A DNA stretch of 64,000 nucleotides from positions 62,001-126,000 of the forward strand of contig JALLLS010000078.1 in assembly GCA_025094145.1 (NCBI GenBank), read 5' to 3'. This DNA comes from Spinellus fusiger. Its lineage: Eukaryota > Mucoromycota > Mucoromycetes > Mucorales > Phycomycetaceae. Both the position numbers and the translations under genes were made by a program. The stretch's first letter is position 1; each line of letters begins with the position of its first letter. This document shows positions 48,369 to 60,700 of this stretch, one piece after another. The notes under the pieces are model-generated. The model was not told the DNA's origin, did no database searches, and saw nothing but the letters and a program-made list of their open reading frames with translations.

Positions 48369-49567
48369 TCAGTCTTCCATTTCCTCATCCAAAGACTCCT
48401 ATAAAGAGTGAATAATTGTACAAAAGACAAGAGATCAAATGTGTGTTTTTCTTTTTTACCTTGGCCAGTCTTTCGGCTTCTTCTTTCATTTCCTTTGGTA
48501 CAAACTGGTGCTTATACCTGGATTCAGGGCAAATCCAGCTGAGTTCCAACTCAAACTCCTTGTCTTTTGCGTCGTCATGGCAGGTGTAGATACTATATTC
48601 CATGTTCATCCATGGTCTAGGTAGAGTCAACTTACATGCGGGTGATTTCATTCACAGCCTCACGCACTGTCAATTCCTCCAATTTGAGTTTCTCGATTTC
48701 TGTCTTGGCCACTGACTTTCCCTTGCCAACAGCACAGCCACGGTAGCCCTAAGGGGATAGATGTTAGGTGCTAGGTTACTATGGACTGCACTCTTCAATG
48801 TACCCAGTAAACACCAGAAGGCTCAACCATGTATAAAGAGGGCTCTCCATCTGTCATTGTTCCAATGATAGTGCTGCATCCAAAGGGACGCACACTGGAG
48901 TAGAGAGTATAGGCAGATACATATTGGCCAATACGATCAGCAATGGTCTATCCATCAGCAAATAACATGGGTGAATTCATCGTCCTTCATTCTATAAAGC
49001 AGTACAATGGAGACGACCCATCTACCTTTCCAGGAATAGGTTGACGGTAGATATCTCTCCAGGACTGAGCCTCATCACAGGCACGCTTAACAATGTGTCG
49101 ACCGTCTGCTAACAAACCTGCAGTAGCCTACAAAAGAAACATATATATATATATATATATACAATGAACAGTAGTGTTGGTAAGAACACACTTATACACA
49201 AAGTCACATTCTCCTGTAAAGAAAGACAAAAACAGCCCCACTTACAATACCAATGTGTAAATCAGCACTCTGAATACGACGGTTGGCGTTTGCAACTAAA
49301 AGTTTGGACTGAACAAGCTTCTCTACTGCCAATACAACACCATCCTTCACACGCAGACCAATAGCAGTACTATGCAATTCATAAGCTCATGATGATGTGT
49401 CGAGGGGTTATCCTACCCGCTATTATCAACGGCTTTGTTTGCATATTCAGCTTGAAAAACGCGTCCATCAGGTGAATAAGTGGACACTGAAAGATCATAC
49501 TGGACTTGTGATAAGTGGCAGGTAAGACATTTCCAAGTAGACTTACGCCTGTTCCAATCGAAGTCAT
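48369..49567 (-). CDS. PRE10: 20S proteasome subunit alpha7 (PSMA3/Pre10)
   Basis: Eight exons (49567-49547, 49499-49417, 49369-49246, 49127-49026, 48947-48804, 48748-48636, 48592-48460, 48398-48369) give 249 residues, close to the 255 of human PSMA3. The first exon holds only MTSIGTG; the second begins with the alpha-subunit signature [48 protein letters not shown], the [16 protein letters not shown] block and [17 protein letters not shown] follow, then [18 protein letters not shown], which identifies alpha7 rather than other alpha subunits. The acidic tail ESLDEEMED is typical. Alpha7 forms part of the gated outer ring of the 20S core; alpha subunits have no peptidase activity. Intron 3 (49245-49128) contains an (AT)n run. 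Confidence 0.97.
49141..49161 (+). repeat. (AT)n microsatellite in PSMA3 intron 3
   Basis: About ten AT units lie inside the 118-nt intron, which is longer than most introns of this gene. Confidence 0.88.
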
Positions 49568-50215
49568 TTTTTATACAGTCCAAAAAGAAGAAAAGAAGAA
49601 AAGAACAGTAAAGAACAGCAGTAAAATATAGATGTATAGATGTATATAATATATATAATATATATAATATATATAATATAGAAAGATAGATAGGAAAAGA
49701 AGGGGGGTTTTTTCTTCTTTGGTCACTACTTAAGTCTCAAGCAATCTGTCTAGGAAACGAGAAAAAGAAGAAAAGAAAAAAAAAAAGGCCGCGTGTGCAG
49801 CTGGGTGACGCCTTGGCTCTTGCTAAATGCACCACAGCAGAGAGGCATACGATTACGTCATATATCTTTACCTGATAAAGATGGGCTATGTATTGAACCA
49901 TTGCTATTAATCTATGGCTAATATAACACACATGGTATTTTGTGCTCATTGTGTATACTTGTTGGAGTATTCACCCATACCAGTGTTTATTTATAATATG
50001 GACTACAAATGATGTTGACTGACGATAGCATTTTATGAGCAGTATTTACGAATGATATTTATTATTAACATGATAGAGAAAGAGATAAAGATGATGTTTA
50101 TCGAATAATAAGGGCAGTAGTATTAGTGGTGGTATTAGTGGTGGTAGTAATAACAAGAACAAGAACAAGAACAAGAACAACCCTTCTAATAGTATCCATT
50201 CCTTTCTTCCCAAAA
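49568..50215. promoter_or_regulatory. spacer: PSMA3 promoter side and 3' end of the LEA2 gene
   Basis: The spacer contains a (TATAATATA)n run at about 49645-49681, a purine-rich tract at 49755-49787, a GC-richer patch at 49788-49835, and an (AACAAG)n run at 50152-50180. No proteasome-type control element was recognised with confidence. Short ORFs here have no support. Confidence 0.4.
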
Positions 50216-51295
50216 TCAATTTACCAGCCAATAACTATTTACTAAGCTAATGGACTGTCCTGAGTACATTAATTAGAGACTTACTCATGACCATTTGCTC
50301 TACCTTTATGGGACAAGGAAATCGCGTCTTATCACGAATAGTAACAGAAAAGGGGAATCCCCATACACGGACAACAGGTGTAAGATCATAGTGAATGGTA
50401 ATGTCTTGCTTTCTACCACCCAATAAGCCACATTTGCTAGCAATGTCCACCAACATCCCTTGATCAGTATTCCGACTGGCATCATAGTCAATTTGAAAGG
50501 GAAATGTGAAATGTGTGGTGGTATGGGCACCAATAGTGAGATGGCTGACCATTCCTCCACCCACTGGAATATCAGGAGAGGTGGGGTAGTAGGCCTAAGG
50601 TATAGGATGGCATGTATGAATAGACTGCATTGATTCCTATCTACACTTACAATGGCATTGATGGATTCAAAATAAGCACTCTGGAAGTTCTCATTTACAA
50701 CACTGATTTTTAGCCCAGTATTAAGGGTGAAGGTGGTGTTATCAAGATTCTTATCGAACAAAGCCAGTCCATTTGGATCTTCTGTTGGACCATCGAATCT
50801 CACTTGAGGCACTTTGAAATTGGCAATCACCACAGCAGCTAGACTACAGAGAACAATCACACCAGAGAGTAGCAGCCAGCAGACCCATATGGCCCATACA
50901 GGAAGACATGAACAGCAACACCTAGATTTCTGTCTGGAATGTCTCTTTTCATCTAAAGAGTGTTTTCGCCTTTAGTACTGTAGTGTTTATGGCAGACCCA
51001 CAGTCCTGTCCAACTCATCTTACCTATTTTATCACTGTCATCATGCAGCAGTGTTCTTTAGAGACAGAGAGGACAGAGTAGATCCAATACACAGAATAGA
51101 TTCAATAGAGCCAGTAGGTTAGGCAGGTCCCTCATGCTTCCTTCATTCTGGAGCGGTTTCTTTTCCTTACAAAGTATTATGCTGTGTGACAGTGGGTGGG
51201 TGGTAGTGAGGATACAACGGCGGATGGTACTGAGCATCCTGCACCATCTCATAGGAGCTGAAACTTTTAAACTCATTCAGTGTCTTTGATCTCAT
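50216..51295 (-). CDS. LEA2-domain single-pass membrane protein
   Basis: Exons 51295-51171, 51055-51024, 50952-50651, 50594-50285 and probably 50241-50216 give 264 residues. Without the last 43-nt intron the frame ends at 50247 (268 residues). The N-terminal ~65 residues are hydrophilic with a Pro/Tyr/His-rich patch, followed by KSRCCCSC (possible palmitoylation) and a transmembrane helix (WAIWVCWLLLSGVIVLCSLAAVVI). The remainder is lumenal or external and resembles the LEA2/WHy fold: FTLNTGLKISVVNENFQSAYFESINA, then GGGMVSHLTIGAHTTTHFTFPFQIDYD and SVTIRDKTRFPCPIK. Similar fungal proteins sit in vacuolar or plasma membranes; the exact role is unknown. An alternative upstream ATG at 51358 would add 21 residues. 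The gene diverges from TRA1. Confidence 0.83.
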
Positions 51296-51730
51296 TCTCC
51301 TTCTTCTGATAGAGACCGTCTTCTCTAATGCTGAGAATAGAACAAGACAAATAAACACAAAGCAAAATGATAAAGATAAATCACTCTTGAATCAGGTACA
51401 GTTCAAAGTTCAAATGCTCATGGACCCCGCCTTTTACAGTCCGATATCAGTCACAATTGCACGTGACCTTGAATTTTCCAGGTAGGAAGGACACTTTAAG
51501 AAGCACTTGTTTCTGTTCTTTGCGCGCCTTTTTTTTTTTTCTCTCTTTACAGTCCACTTTCTTTACTGGATATTTTTCTATTCTTTTTCTTTTTATTTTT
51601 CTTCTGCTGGAAGTAGGAAGAGTTCCTGTCTTTTATTCTTTATTTTCCTAAGAATACAGAAATACAAAAAAAAAACATACACACACAAACAACAGCACAG
51701 CCCACTCTTCTACACTCTCTGGACACTAGA
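51296..51730. promoter_or_regulatory. divergent promoter region of the LEA2 gene and TRA1
   Basis: These 435 bp lie between two divergent start codons. CACGTG followed by AC occurs at 51460-51465, a palindromic E-box-type site that bHLH factors could use. A pyrimidine-rich leader (about 51525-51650) precedes the TRA1 ATG. Binding is inference. Confidence 0.45.
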
Positions 51731-54700
51731 ATGACCACGCTACAGGTGTATGCCCACAGACTGAGTGATCCTGCCATAGGTAAACTGCACCACACCTTAT
51801 GGACAGTGACTGATACACACGTCTATTAGCACCTGCTCTCAAAGTCACCATTGTTAATGAGTTACGTGATCAGGTGGAAGTGTTCCAAACACTCGAATAT
51901 CCTCGCTTCTTATCCACCCTCATCCCTGTCTTTCTCGATATTCTTCAAAACGGCACACCTGTCTTTGTAAGCAATGCAACAGAACAGGTCAGTTCATGTC
52001 ACTATTTATCAGCCATACTCGTACCATGCCATTGACGCACTATTAGAAACTAAGGAACATTATCCTTGAAATTATCTTTCGACTACCACAAACAGAGCCA
52101 CTGAAGGAGTTTGCTTCAGACATATGCAAGACGCTGATGTACTTGATGCGAGTAGAAAATGAAGACAATGCAGTTGTGTGTGTCAAGATCATCATTGATC
52201 TTCATCGGTCTTTCAAGAACGTCGTGGAAGACCAAGTCCAACCCTTTCTCGAGATAGTCCAAGAGATCTTCTGCAATATGGAACAGACAGTGAAAGATTG
52301 TTTTGATACACCAAGCACGCCAGCTGGTTCGGCAACGGTAAATACCATGGATTTGTTTTATTTTCATTTGTTTTATTACTAAGATCTGTTGATTGTGGGT
52401 ATAGCCTGGAAACAACTCACTCTCAGCTAGTTCTCCACGTCCAATGTCGCCTGCAGCCGACATGTCAGAAACACCCTCCAAAATACTACCCAAAAGTCTT
52501 TACAGTTTTAAAGTATTGACAGAATGTCCCATCATTGTTGTTTTGTTATTTCAATCACACAGACGCCTAGCACAGGAAAACATTATGAAGTTTCTTCCAT
52601 TAATATTTGAAGTAAGATGGAATGCGAGAATAAGACAGTGAGAATTATAGGCTGAACACACACACACACCCCTTTCCTTCTCTCTAGACACTCGGTCTTC
52701 AAGCAAAACCACAATTGGAAGCCTCTAATGCTGCTAGAGCTAAGGATGAAATATTCATAGGTGTTAGTCCAGAGATAAAAAACCGCAGTGTCTATTGTGA
52801 TTTTATTGTAGCTCAAGTCAAGGTGAATATCTCCCAATCCCTATGCATATACTTATTCACAGTAATAGACAATGTCTTTCTTAGCCTACATACTCCGTAG
52901 CTACACGACCTTATTACGACCCTACCAAAACCAGATTCCCGACTTTGTACTGCGGTTATTGCGAGAATGTCCTCCTGAATCTTCAGGCACCCGAAAGGTA
53001 ATACCTACATGCATAAGGAAATGTTACCATTTTGACAGGAATTGCTTGTCGCCACTCGCCACATTCTCTCAACTGAATTGCGGTCCTCTTTTGTTCCTAA
53101 AATTGATCTACTTTTAAATGAAAAAGTATTGATTGGTACAGGCGTGACATCGTACGAGTCTCTCAGGTAACCTAGACTAAAGAGCAAAGAAAGAAAGAGA
53201 ATTCATACAGCCCATAGACCTTTAGCCTATAGTATGCTGGCTGATCTTATTCATCATGTCCGATCTGAACTGACACCAGCACAACTATCTCGAACTGTGT
53301 ATATATATTCTCACAATCTCCACGACGCCTCTTTAGCACCAAGTATCCAGACAATGTGTGGAAAGTTGCTACTCAATCTGATGGACTGTATAATGAAAAT
53401 CAATAATAAGGCAGAGGGTAAATCTACAGATTCCTTATAAGAGTACTCATCTGATTTCAGGCAGAGAACTACTAATGCGTATTCTTGATGCCTTTGCCGG
53501 TAAGTTTGCAGCACTTAATATTCAGTTTGATGCATGTGTGAAGCAGTACAAAAAGAGAAAACAACAGTCAGAAGAAGAGAGTCCAGAAGAAGACGAGTTT
53601 AATTTTGACCGTTCAAGATCTATCCACACGGCAGCATTCTTACCCGACGTAGCTCAAGATGGGATCAAAGGTATTTACTTTTACTCCTTATTCATATAAG
53701 AGAGAGAGAAAGAGAGAGAGAGGGATAAATGTTGATTTAGATCACCATTGAACATAGATGGCCGGTTTTTATTCAAGAACCTTGCCATTGGATTAAAGCC
53801 AATGTTTGTTGGTTTAAGACACTGCAATCCTATTCCTGCCACAGACGTCAATCCTCAAACCTATTCTCAGTTTGTGAGAGGATTTAGTCAGGACGACATT
53901 GAAACATTCTTGAGATTATTTAGAGAAGGACTCATGTGTTTTGAATACTTTAACGTCGAGAACTATGGACCTGACGGCACACCCACCAACCACTCTTCCA
54001 GCCATTTATCAGAAAGGAGTGAAAGCTCCATTGGATCCAACGAACTCACACTTAAACTTGGAACTCAAATACCTAATGAAAAGGATATTCTTGATCTGTT
54101 TTCAATTGTATTCACACTTCTAGATCCAGCAGTTTTCCAAGAGATATTTGCTTCACAGATGGATTTTTTCTTTGAACGCATGCTTGTCAATACTACACTG
54201 CTACATGTTGCGCAGTATTTCCTAGTCAATGATATCACTTCTCAAGGATTTGTTGGTATTCTGATTCGATTTCTTGTGGATCGCATTGATCAATTGGGTG
54301 AAGAGGACATGCATTACTCAGCAGTTATGTTGCACCTCTTCCGACTGGCATTTATGGCTGTCAACTTGTTCCCAGACACCAATGAAGCTATTCTACAACC
54401 CTATCTGAGTAATCTAGTGATGGGATGCTTCAAACTGGCTACCAAAGCAAAAGAACCAGCCAATTACTTTCTACTCCTACGCGCACTGTTCAAGAGTATA
54501 GGAGGAGGTCGGTTTGAATTGCTCTACAAAGAAGTATCCCCTCTATTGCAAGTACTTTTGGAAAACCTAAATTCTCTACTGACACTGGCCCATAAACCAG
54601 AGATGCGAAACTTGTTTGTTGAGTTATGTCTAGCAGTTCCTGTTCGATTAAGTACTTTACTTCCTTACCTGCCATATTTGATGCGGCCTCTTGTGATTGC

Positions 54701-57700
54701 TCTTCAGGCAGACCAGGAGTTGGTGTCGCAGGGTTTACGCACCATGGAGCTATGCAATGATAACTTGAATCCAGAATTCTTGGATCATATTATGGCACCT
54801 GTTATGAAGGAACTTATGGATGCACTCTGGAGCCACCTAAAGCCTCTTCCTTACAACCAACAGCACAGTCATACTGCCATGAGAATTCTTGGTAAACTTG
54901 GCGGAAGAAATAGAAGGATGCTCAAGAGTCCACCCAAACTCACGTATAATCAGCGAATCGATAGTGGTGTGTCAGTTGAGGTTGTATTTGATCCTAGCAC
55001 AACACCCCATACACTCTCCCTTGATAAGTGCCTTGAAGTTGCAGTAAAGACACTTGAAAAGCCCGATGTTGATATATTCTACAAGAAACATGCCTATGAG
55101 TTTTTAAAAGCCAACATCTCACTGATGCTTGACCTTGAAGATGGACCTGAGGATCTTGCTCAATCACTCCATCAGCGTGTAAAACAGCATTTGGTCAATA
55201 AGAAATCAACCGAAACATCAGCAGAGAAAGAAAAGTCAGAAGAGAAACCATTGTCAGAAGGAGAAAATACTATTGTTGGAATGGCACTAAAGGAAAACGG
55301 AATGAAGCCAAAGCGATTATCTGGTAATGGATATACAAAGTACCTATCCAAGCGTGTAGCCCAAGAAGACGCACTTCGGACTATTCTTGTGTCTATCATG
55401 AAGGCTTCTACAATTCCTGAGCTGAGTGCTAATGCTTGGCCTTTCTTCAGCAATATTTGTCGCTATTTCACATTGCTTCATATTAGTGAGGCTGTAGAAG
55501 TCAAAGAGAGTGGTAACAAGCCCTTGTCAGATATGATGGATGAACGTCTGGCTGTTCAGAACCTGAATACAACCTTATTAGTAGAGGCTATTGTCAAGGT
55601 TATTGCTTCTGAAGATATACGTCTTCGTAAAAGAGCAGAAGAGGCCTTTCAAATATGTTTTGAAACAGCAGCAAATATGATGGGTGGCAAAGAACATGTT
55701 TGGCTTCTTCCCATCTTCCGAGTGTTTGCTTCTCAATTCTGCTCTTGTTGTTATAAGCAAGAGTGGTATAAAAAGCGAGGTGGATGTCTTGGAATTTCTA
55801 TTATGAGCTCACAGCTAGATATGGGGACTCATTGGATGCGTGAGCATGAACTTGACTTTATTCGCTCTCTTCTTTTTGTATTGAAAGATGCAGCACCAGA
55901 GATGGCTAATGTAAACACAGCAGAGGCAACACAAACACTTTCACATGTTCTCAAGGTCTGTAATCGACCTGAAGATGATGAGTCTCCTGAAACACAACAG
56001 AAGTTCCAGAATCTGATTGCTCTTTTATTAAGTGAGCTATCTAATTCTAATAGTACCGTGCGTGAAACTATCCAGTCCTCTTTCCAGTTGTTAGCCGACT
56101 TAACAGGCAATGAAGTCACTGAGCTACTGGCACCTGTCAGAGAGCGTTTAGTAGCACCTATTTTTGCTAAACCACTTCGCGCCTTACCTTTTGCCATGCA
56201 AATAGGCCACATTGACGCCATCACCTACTGCTTGACCTTACGCCCACCCTTTCTGGAGTTCAATGATGAGCTGATTCGTTTATTGCACGAGGCATTGGCA
56301 TTAGCAGATGCTGAAGATCAAGCTTTAGTGAGCCGTAGTTCACAATATAAAAACGCCAACTCACTGATGAATCTACGTATTGTCTGTATCAAACTTCTGT
56401 CAGCTGCCATGGCCTGCTCTGACTTTTCCAATCAACGCCAAACACATACACGTGCTCGTATCATTCAAGTGTTCTTCAAGTCACTCTATTCTAAATCTGC
56501 TGAAGTGGTGGAAGCTGCTCACCGTGGTCTTAAACAAGTGTTGGCCCAGCAACATAAGCTACCGAAAGAATTATTACAGCAAGGATTAAGACCTATTCTC
56601 ACCACCCTGTCTAACCATAAGACACTGAGTGTAGCTGGACTGGAGGGATTGGCCCGCTTACTGGAACTACTTACCAACTACTTTAAAGTGGAAATCGGTA
56701 AAAAGTTGTTGGATCATTTGAAGCAGTGGGCTGAACCAAAAGTCCTTCAAGAGGCAGCAGGAAAATCACTAAGTGAAAACCATGAAGTGAAGATTATTGT
56801 CGCTATCCTTAACATATTCCATCTTCTTCCTGCTGCAGCTCATATTTTCCTAGATGAATTAGTCACGGTAGTACTGGACATGGAGGAACATTTGAGAAGA
56901 ACACTATCAAGCCCTTTTAGACCTAATCTAATCAAATATCTTAATCGCTATCCCTCTGAGACCATTGCTTATTTCTATGAGAGACTCAACAATCCTCGCT
57001 GTAGTCGTTTGTTTGTTGATATCCTCAGCACAGAAAATGCATCACAGCTTCGTGATGAGGTCTCTAAATCACCTTCAGAACTTATCGTTAGAACCTTTCA
57101 AGTGGCAGATAATCTTGCTATGCATTTCCAAGGCGTTTATATTATTTCTGAGATTGTTACCTACGATAAAGACTGGCTGGCAGGACAAGCACAGATCATG
57201 GAGTGTCTTTTGAATTTATGGAGATCATCGACTCGTTTCGAAAGAGTGAAAAAAGAAGATCCACAAGATGCACTTGTTACCCGTGAATCCATTCGCCTTG
57301 CCCGTGTCTTTATCATGCATCTAAAGGCTCACCCAGATGACATTGAGTTGATCTTTGAGCTTGTTTCTCTCTTTGCACAGGAATCTGATGTTGACTTGTC
57401 TTTTTTAAGATCCTTTTTCTTAGACACAGTTGCTCTTAAATATACACCTACCAGAAAGCGTAAACTACTCGATGTGTTTTTGCAAAGATATTCAGATGCT
57501 TCTGTTTCTTCTTATGTCAAAATGATGACTCTCCGTCATGTCATCAATCCCTCGCTACTTGTGACTCTAGTACGCAAAGACAGTGGAGCTGCTGAGATAT
57601 TTGATACAAAGATGTTGGAGCAACTTGAAATCAAGATATGGGCACCCTTCAATTCAGATTCATCTGAGGATAATCAGTATACAGAAGATGCATTACGTAT

Positions 57701-60700
57701 TGAGATGTTACAATTAACAGCCATGATTATTCAATATGCACCACAACTGCTGACTGACTTGCGTAAAGAAGTAATTAAATTTGGTTGGAATCATCTTCGT
57801 TTGGATGATGCCACTAGTAAACAAGCAGCCTATGTCTTGATTTCTCGTTTCATTGCAACCTACGAGAGTCCAAGTAAGATTGCTATTCAGATTTATGCTG
57901 CTTTGCTACGTGCACATCTATCAGAAGCCCGTATTCTAGTCAAGCAGGGACTTGATATTTTGGCACCCGTTCTTCCTAAACGCATTCCTCTACTGCAAAC
58001 GGAAAGAATACCAACATGGGTGCGACTAACTCGCAAAGTGGTTGTAGAAGATACACACAGTATATCACAACTTGTCAATGTCTATCAATTACTAGTACGC
58101 CATCCAGACCTATTCTATGACTACCGAGAACATTTCTTGCCTCAGATTGTAAATGCACTGCCAAAACTGGGCTTATTACAAAATGCAACTCCCGAGCATA
58201 AGCTATTAACAGTTGAGTTGGCTGAACTCGTTCTCAAATGGGAAAAGGCACGTTTCTCTACGATAAAACCAGAGGAGACTGCAGCTGCACAGACACCCAA
58301 ACGAAAGTCAGAACTACCTGTGGATGGAGCACGCAAAAAGATTCTAGTAGAGGATTCGGCTGGAGAAGCAAAGGGAGTGAGTCCTGAGGCATTGACTACA
58401 GGAAAAGAGTATACACCCAGCCTAGCCTTACGAGAGAGTTTGATAGGCTATCTTGTTCGACTTGCCTGTGCTCTTTATATGGCCACAGACCAAATCCAAC
58501 GAAGGCTAGTACAGCGCACAATTGAACTTATAAAGGATTTACTAGTCCCTAATCTCTGGTCTGATGTTCATGTTAAGTTCTCTCACTTGGAACGTACTTT
58601 GACAGTCAAAGAGATGGCAGAAATGTTGCTGCCGAGTGTTTGCAGTGCCTTGGAAATACTTACAATCGACATTACTTATAAGCCAGCAGAGTGGTTTATT
58701 ATCAACATGAGCCAACTCTACCGATTGTTGGAGACAAGTATTAAATCCGACAATGTTCGTGTTCAAACTGCACTGTATCCTGCTCTTGTTCGGATATTTA
58801 AGGCTATCAGTGAGACAAGACACGCCGATAGTACAGAACAAGAGATACAGAATTCAGATGTCGCTAGTTTTGTATCCTTGGTGGATTCTATTATTACTGA
58901 CGGTATTACCAACCTGAACAACACCTTTGCAGTGCTGAAACTACTACAGGCTGCTTGTAGTAGTCGTAGTGAACATCTAGATACTTTTGTTCCTGGATTG
59001 ATCAAAATGCTACAAAAACTTACCAAGGAACACACAGTGCCTTCTCATGTCTCTTCTTCTGTTGGTTATGACTCCCATGTAAATCTACTTATTATTGGTC
59101 TTAATCTTCTAAGAAAGCGTATTTCTCACTTGGGCGATCAACGACGCTGGTTCTTAACCTGTATGATTCAGCTGATTGAGAAATCACCCGATGTTCAGCT
59201 CCTACGAGCCATTCTGGAGATGATCAGCGAGTGGACATTAAGCAAGACAGAGACATTCCCTACCATCAAAGAAAAAGCAGGGATGCTAGTAAAAATGATG
59301 ACTTTTGAAGGACGCGGAGATTCCAAGTTGACAGAGGACTTTTTGAAATTAGTGATTGAGATCTACAGTGACCCTAATCTTGCACGTTCAGAACTCACAG
59401 TTCGTCTTGAACAAGCCTTTTTGCTTGGGTCTCGCAGTGAAAACCCACACATCAGAACAGAATTTATGCGTGTGTTTGATCGCAGTGTTGGTCGCTCACT
59501 CTATAGTCGACTAAACTATATTCTCGGTGTTCAGAACTGGGAGTTCTTGTCCAATACTTTTTGGCTTCATCAAGCATTGGATCTCTTGCTAGGTGTTGTG
59601 AAGGTCAACACATATATTACCTCACCCCAAGCATTCCGAGTGAAGTCTATTCGAAGTGTAGTATCCATTGAAGAACCATCAAGTACACAGGTACCACAGG
59701 TCATTACCAGTCTCATTGAAAACCACCAAGACTTTCTGAAGGAGCTGAAGGAGTATGCCATGAACAACTTGATTGGATCTTCAAGACAGCTTCAATACCT
59801 TGATTCAGAAGCTACTTTGAAGCTGTGGGTTGAGCTTTTCCCCATGTGTTGGTCAACCTTGACTAGCACCGAGCGACATGATTTGACTAAAGTCATCATC
59901 AACTTACTTTCTAAAGACTACCATAACAAACAAACAGAGAAGCGGCCTAATGTTATTCAAGCCCTATTAACAGGTATTGCACGTACTTCTGTGACGATCA
60001 AGCTTCCACCTCACTTGGTAAAGTATCTTGGTAAAGCCCATAATGCATGGCACACTGCTATTGAGATACTTCAGCAAACAGCCACCACCGGCAGACTTGT
60101 TGACTCTTCTAAAGATGATCAGACCAATCGTGAACGTACTTTAGATGCTTTGGCTGAAATGTATTCGAATCTCGGTGAGCAGGACATGTTCTATGGACTA
60201 TGGAGACGAAGAAGTACCTATAGTGAGACCAACGTAGCAGTTTCTTGTGAACAGAGTGGCATGTGGATGCAAGCACAAAACATGTACGAAAATGCCCAGA
60301 TCAAAGCAAGAAGTGGAGTGCTTCCATTCACAGAATCAGAGTATATGTTATGGGAAGATCATTGGATTGAATGCACACAAAAACTACAGCAATGGGATAT
60401 TTTAACTGACTTGGCCAAGCATGATGGCAATACCAATCTGTTATTGGAGTGTGCTTGGCGTCTGTCAGACTGGACGGCAGAGCGTGAATTGTTAGAGCAG
60501 TCTCTACAACAAGTGGCAGATTCTCCATCCCCAAGACACAAAGTGTTTGAGGCTTTCTTGTCTCTTATCAAATCACACACCAATGAAGAGCGATTGTCAG
60601 AATTCACCCGTATTTGTGAAGAAGGCGTTCAATTGTCATTGCGCAAATGGCACTCACTTCCACCTATTGTTTCTCAAAGTCATCTGCCTCTTCTCCAGAT

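Noticed and set aside
49645..49681. (TATAATATA)n upstream of PSMA3 as a TATA box
   Set aside because: It is a microsatellite of the kind common in all spacers here, so position alone does not support promoter function.
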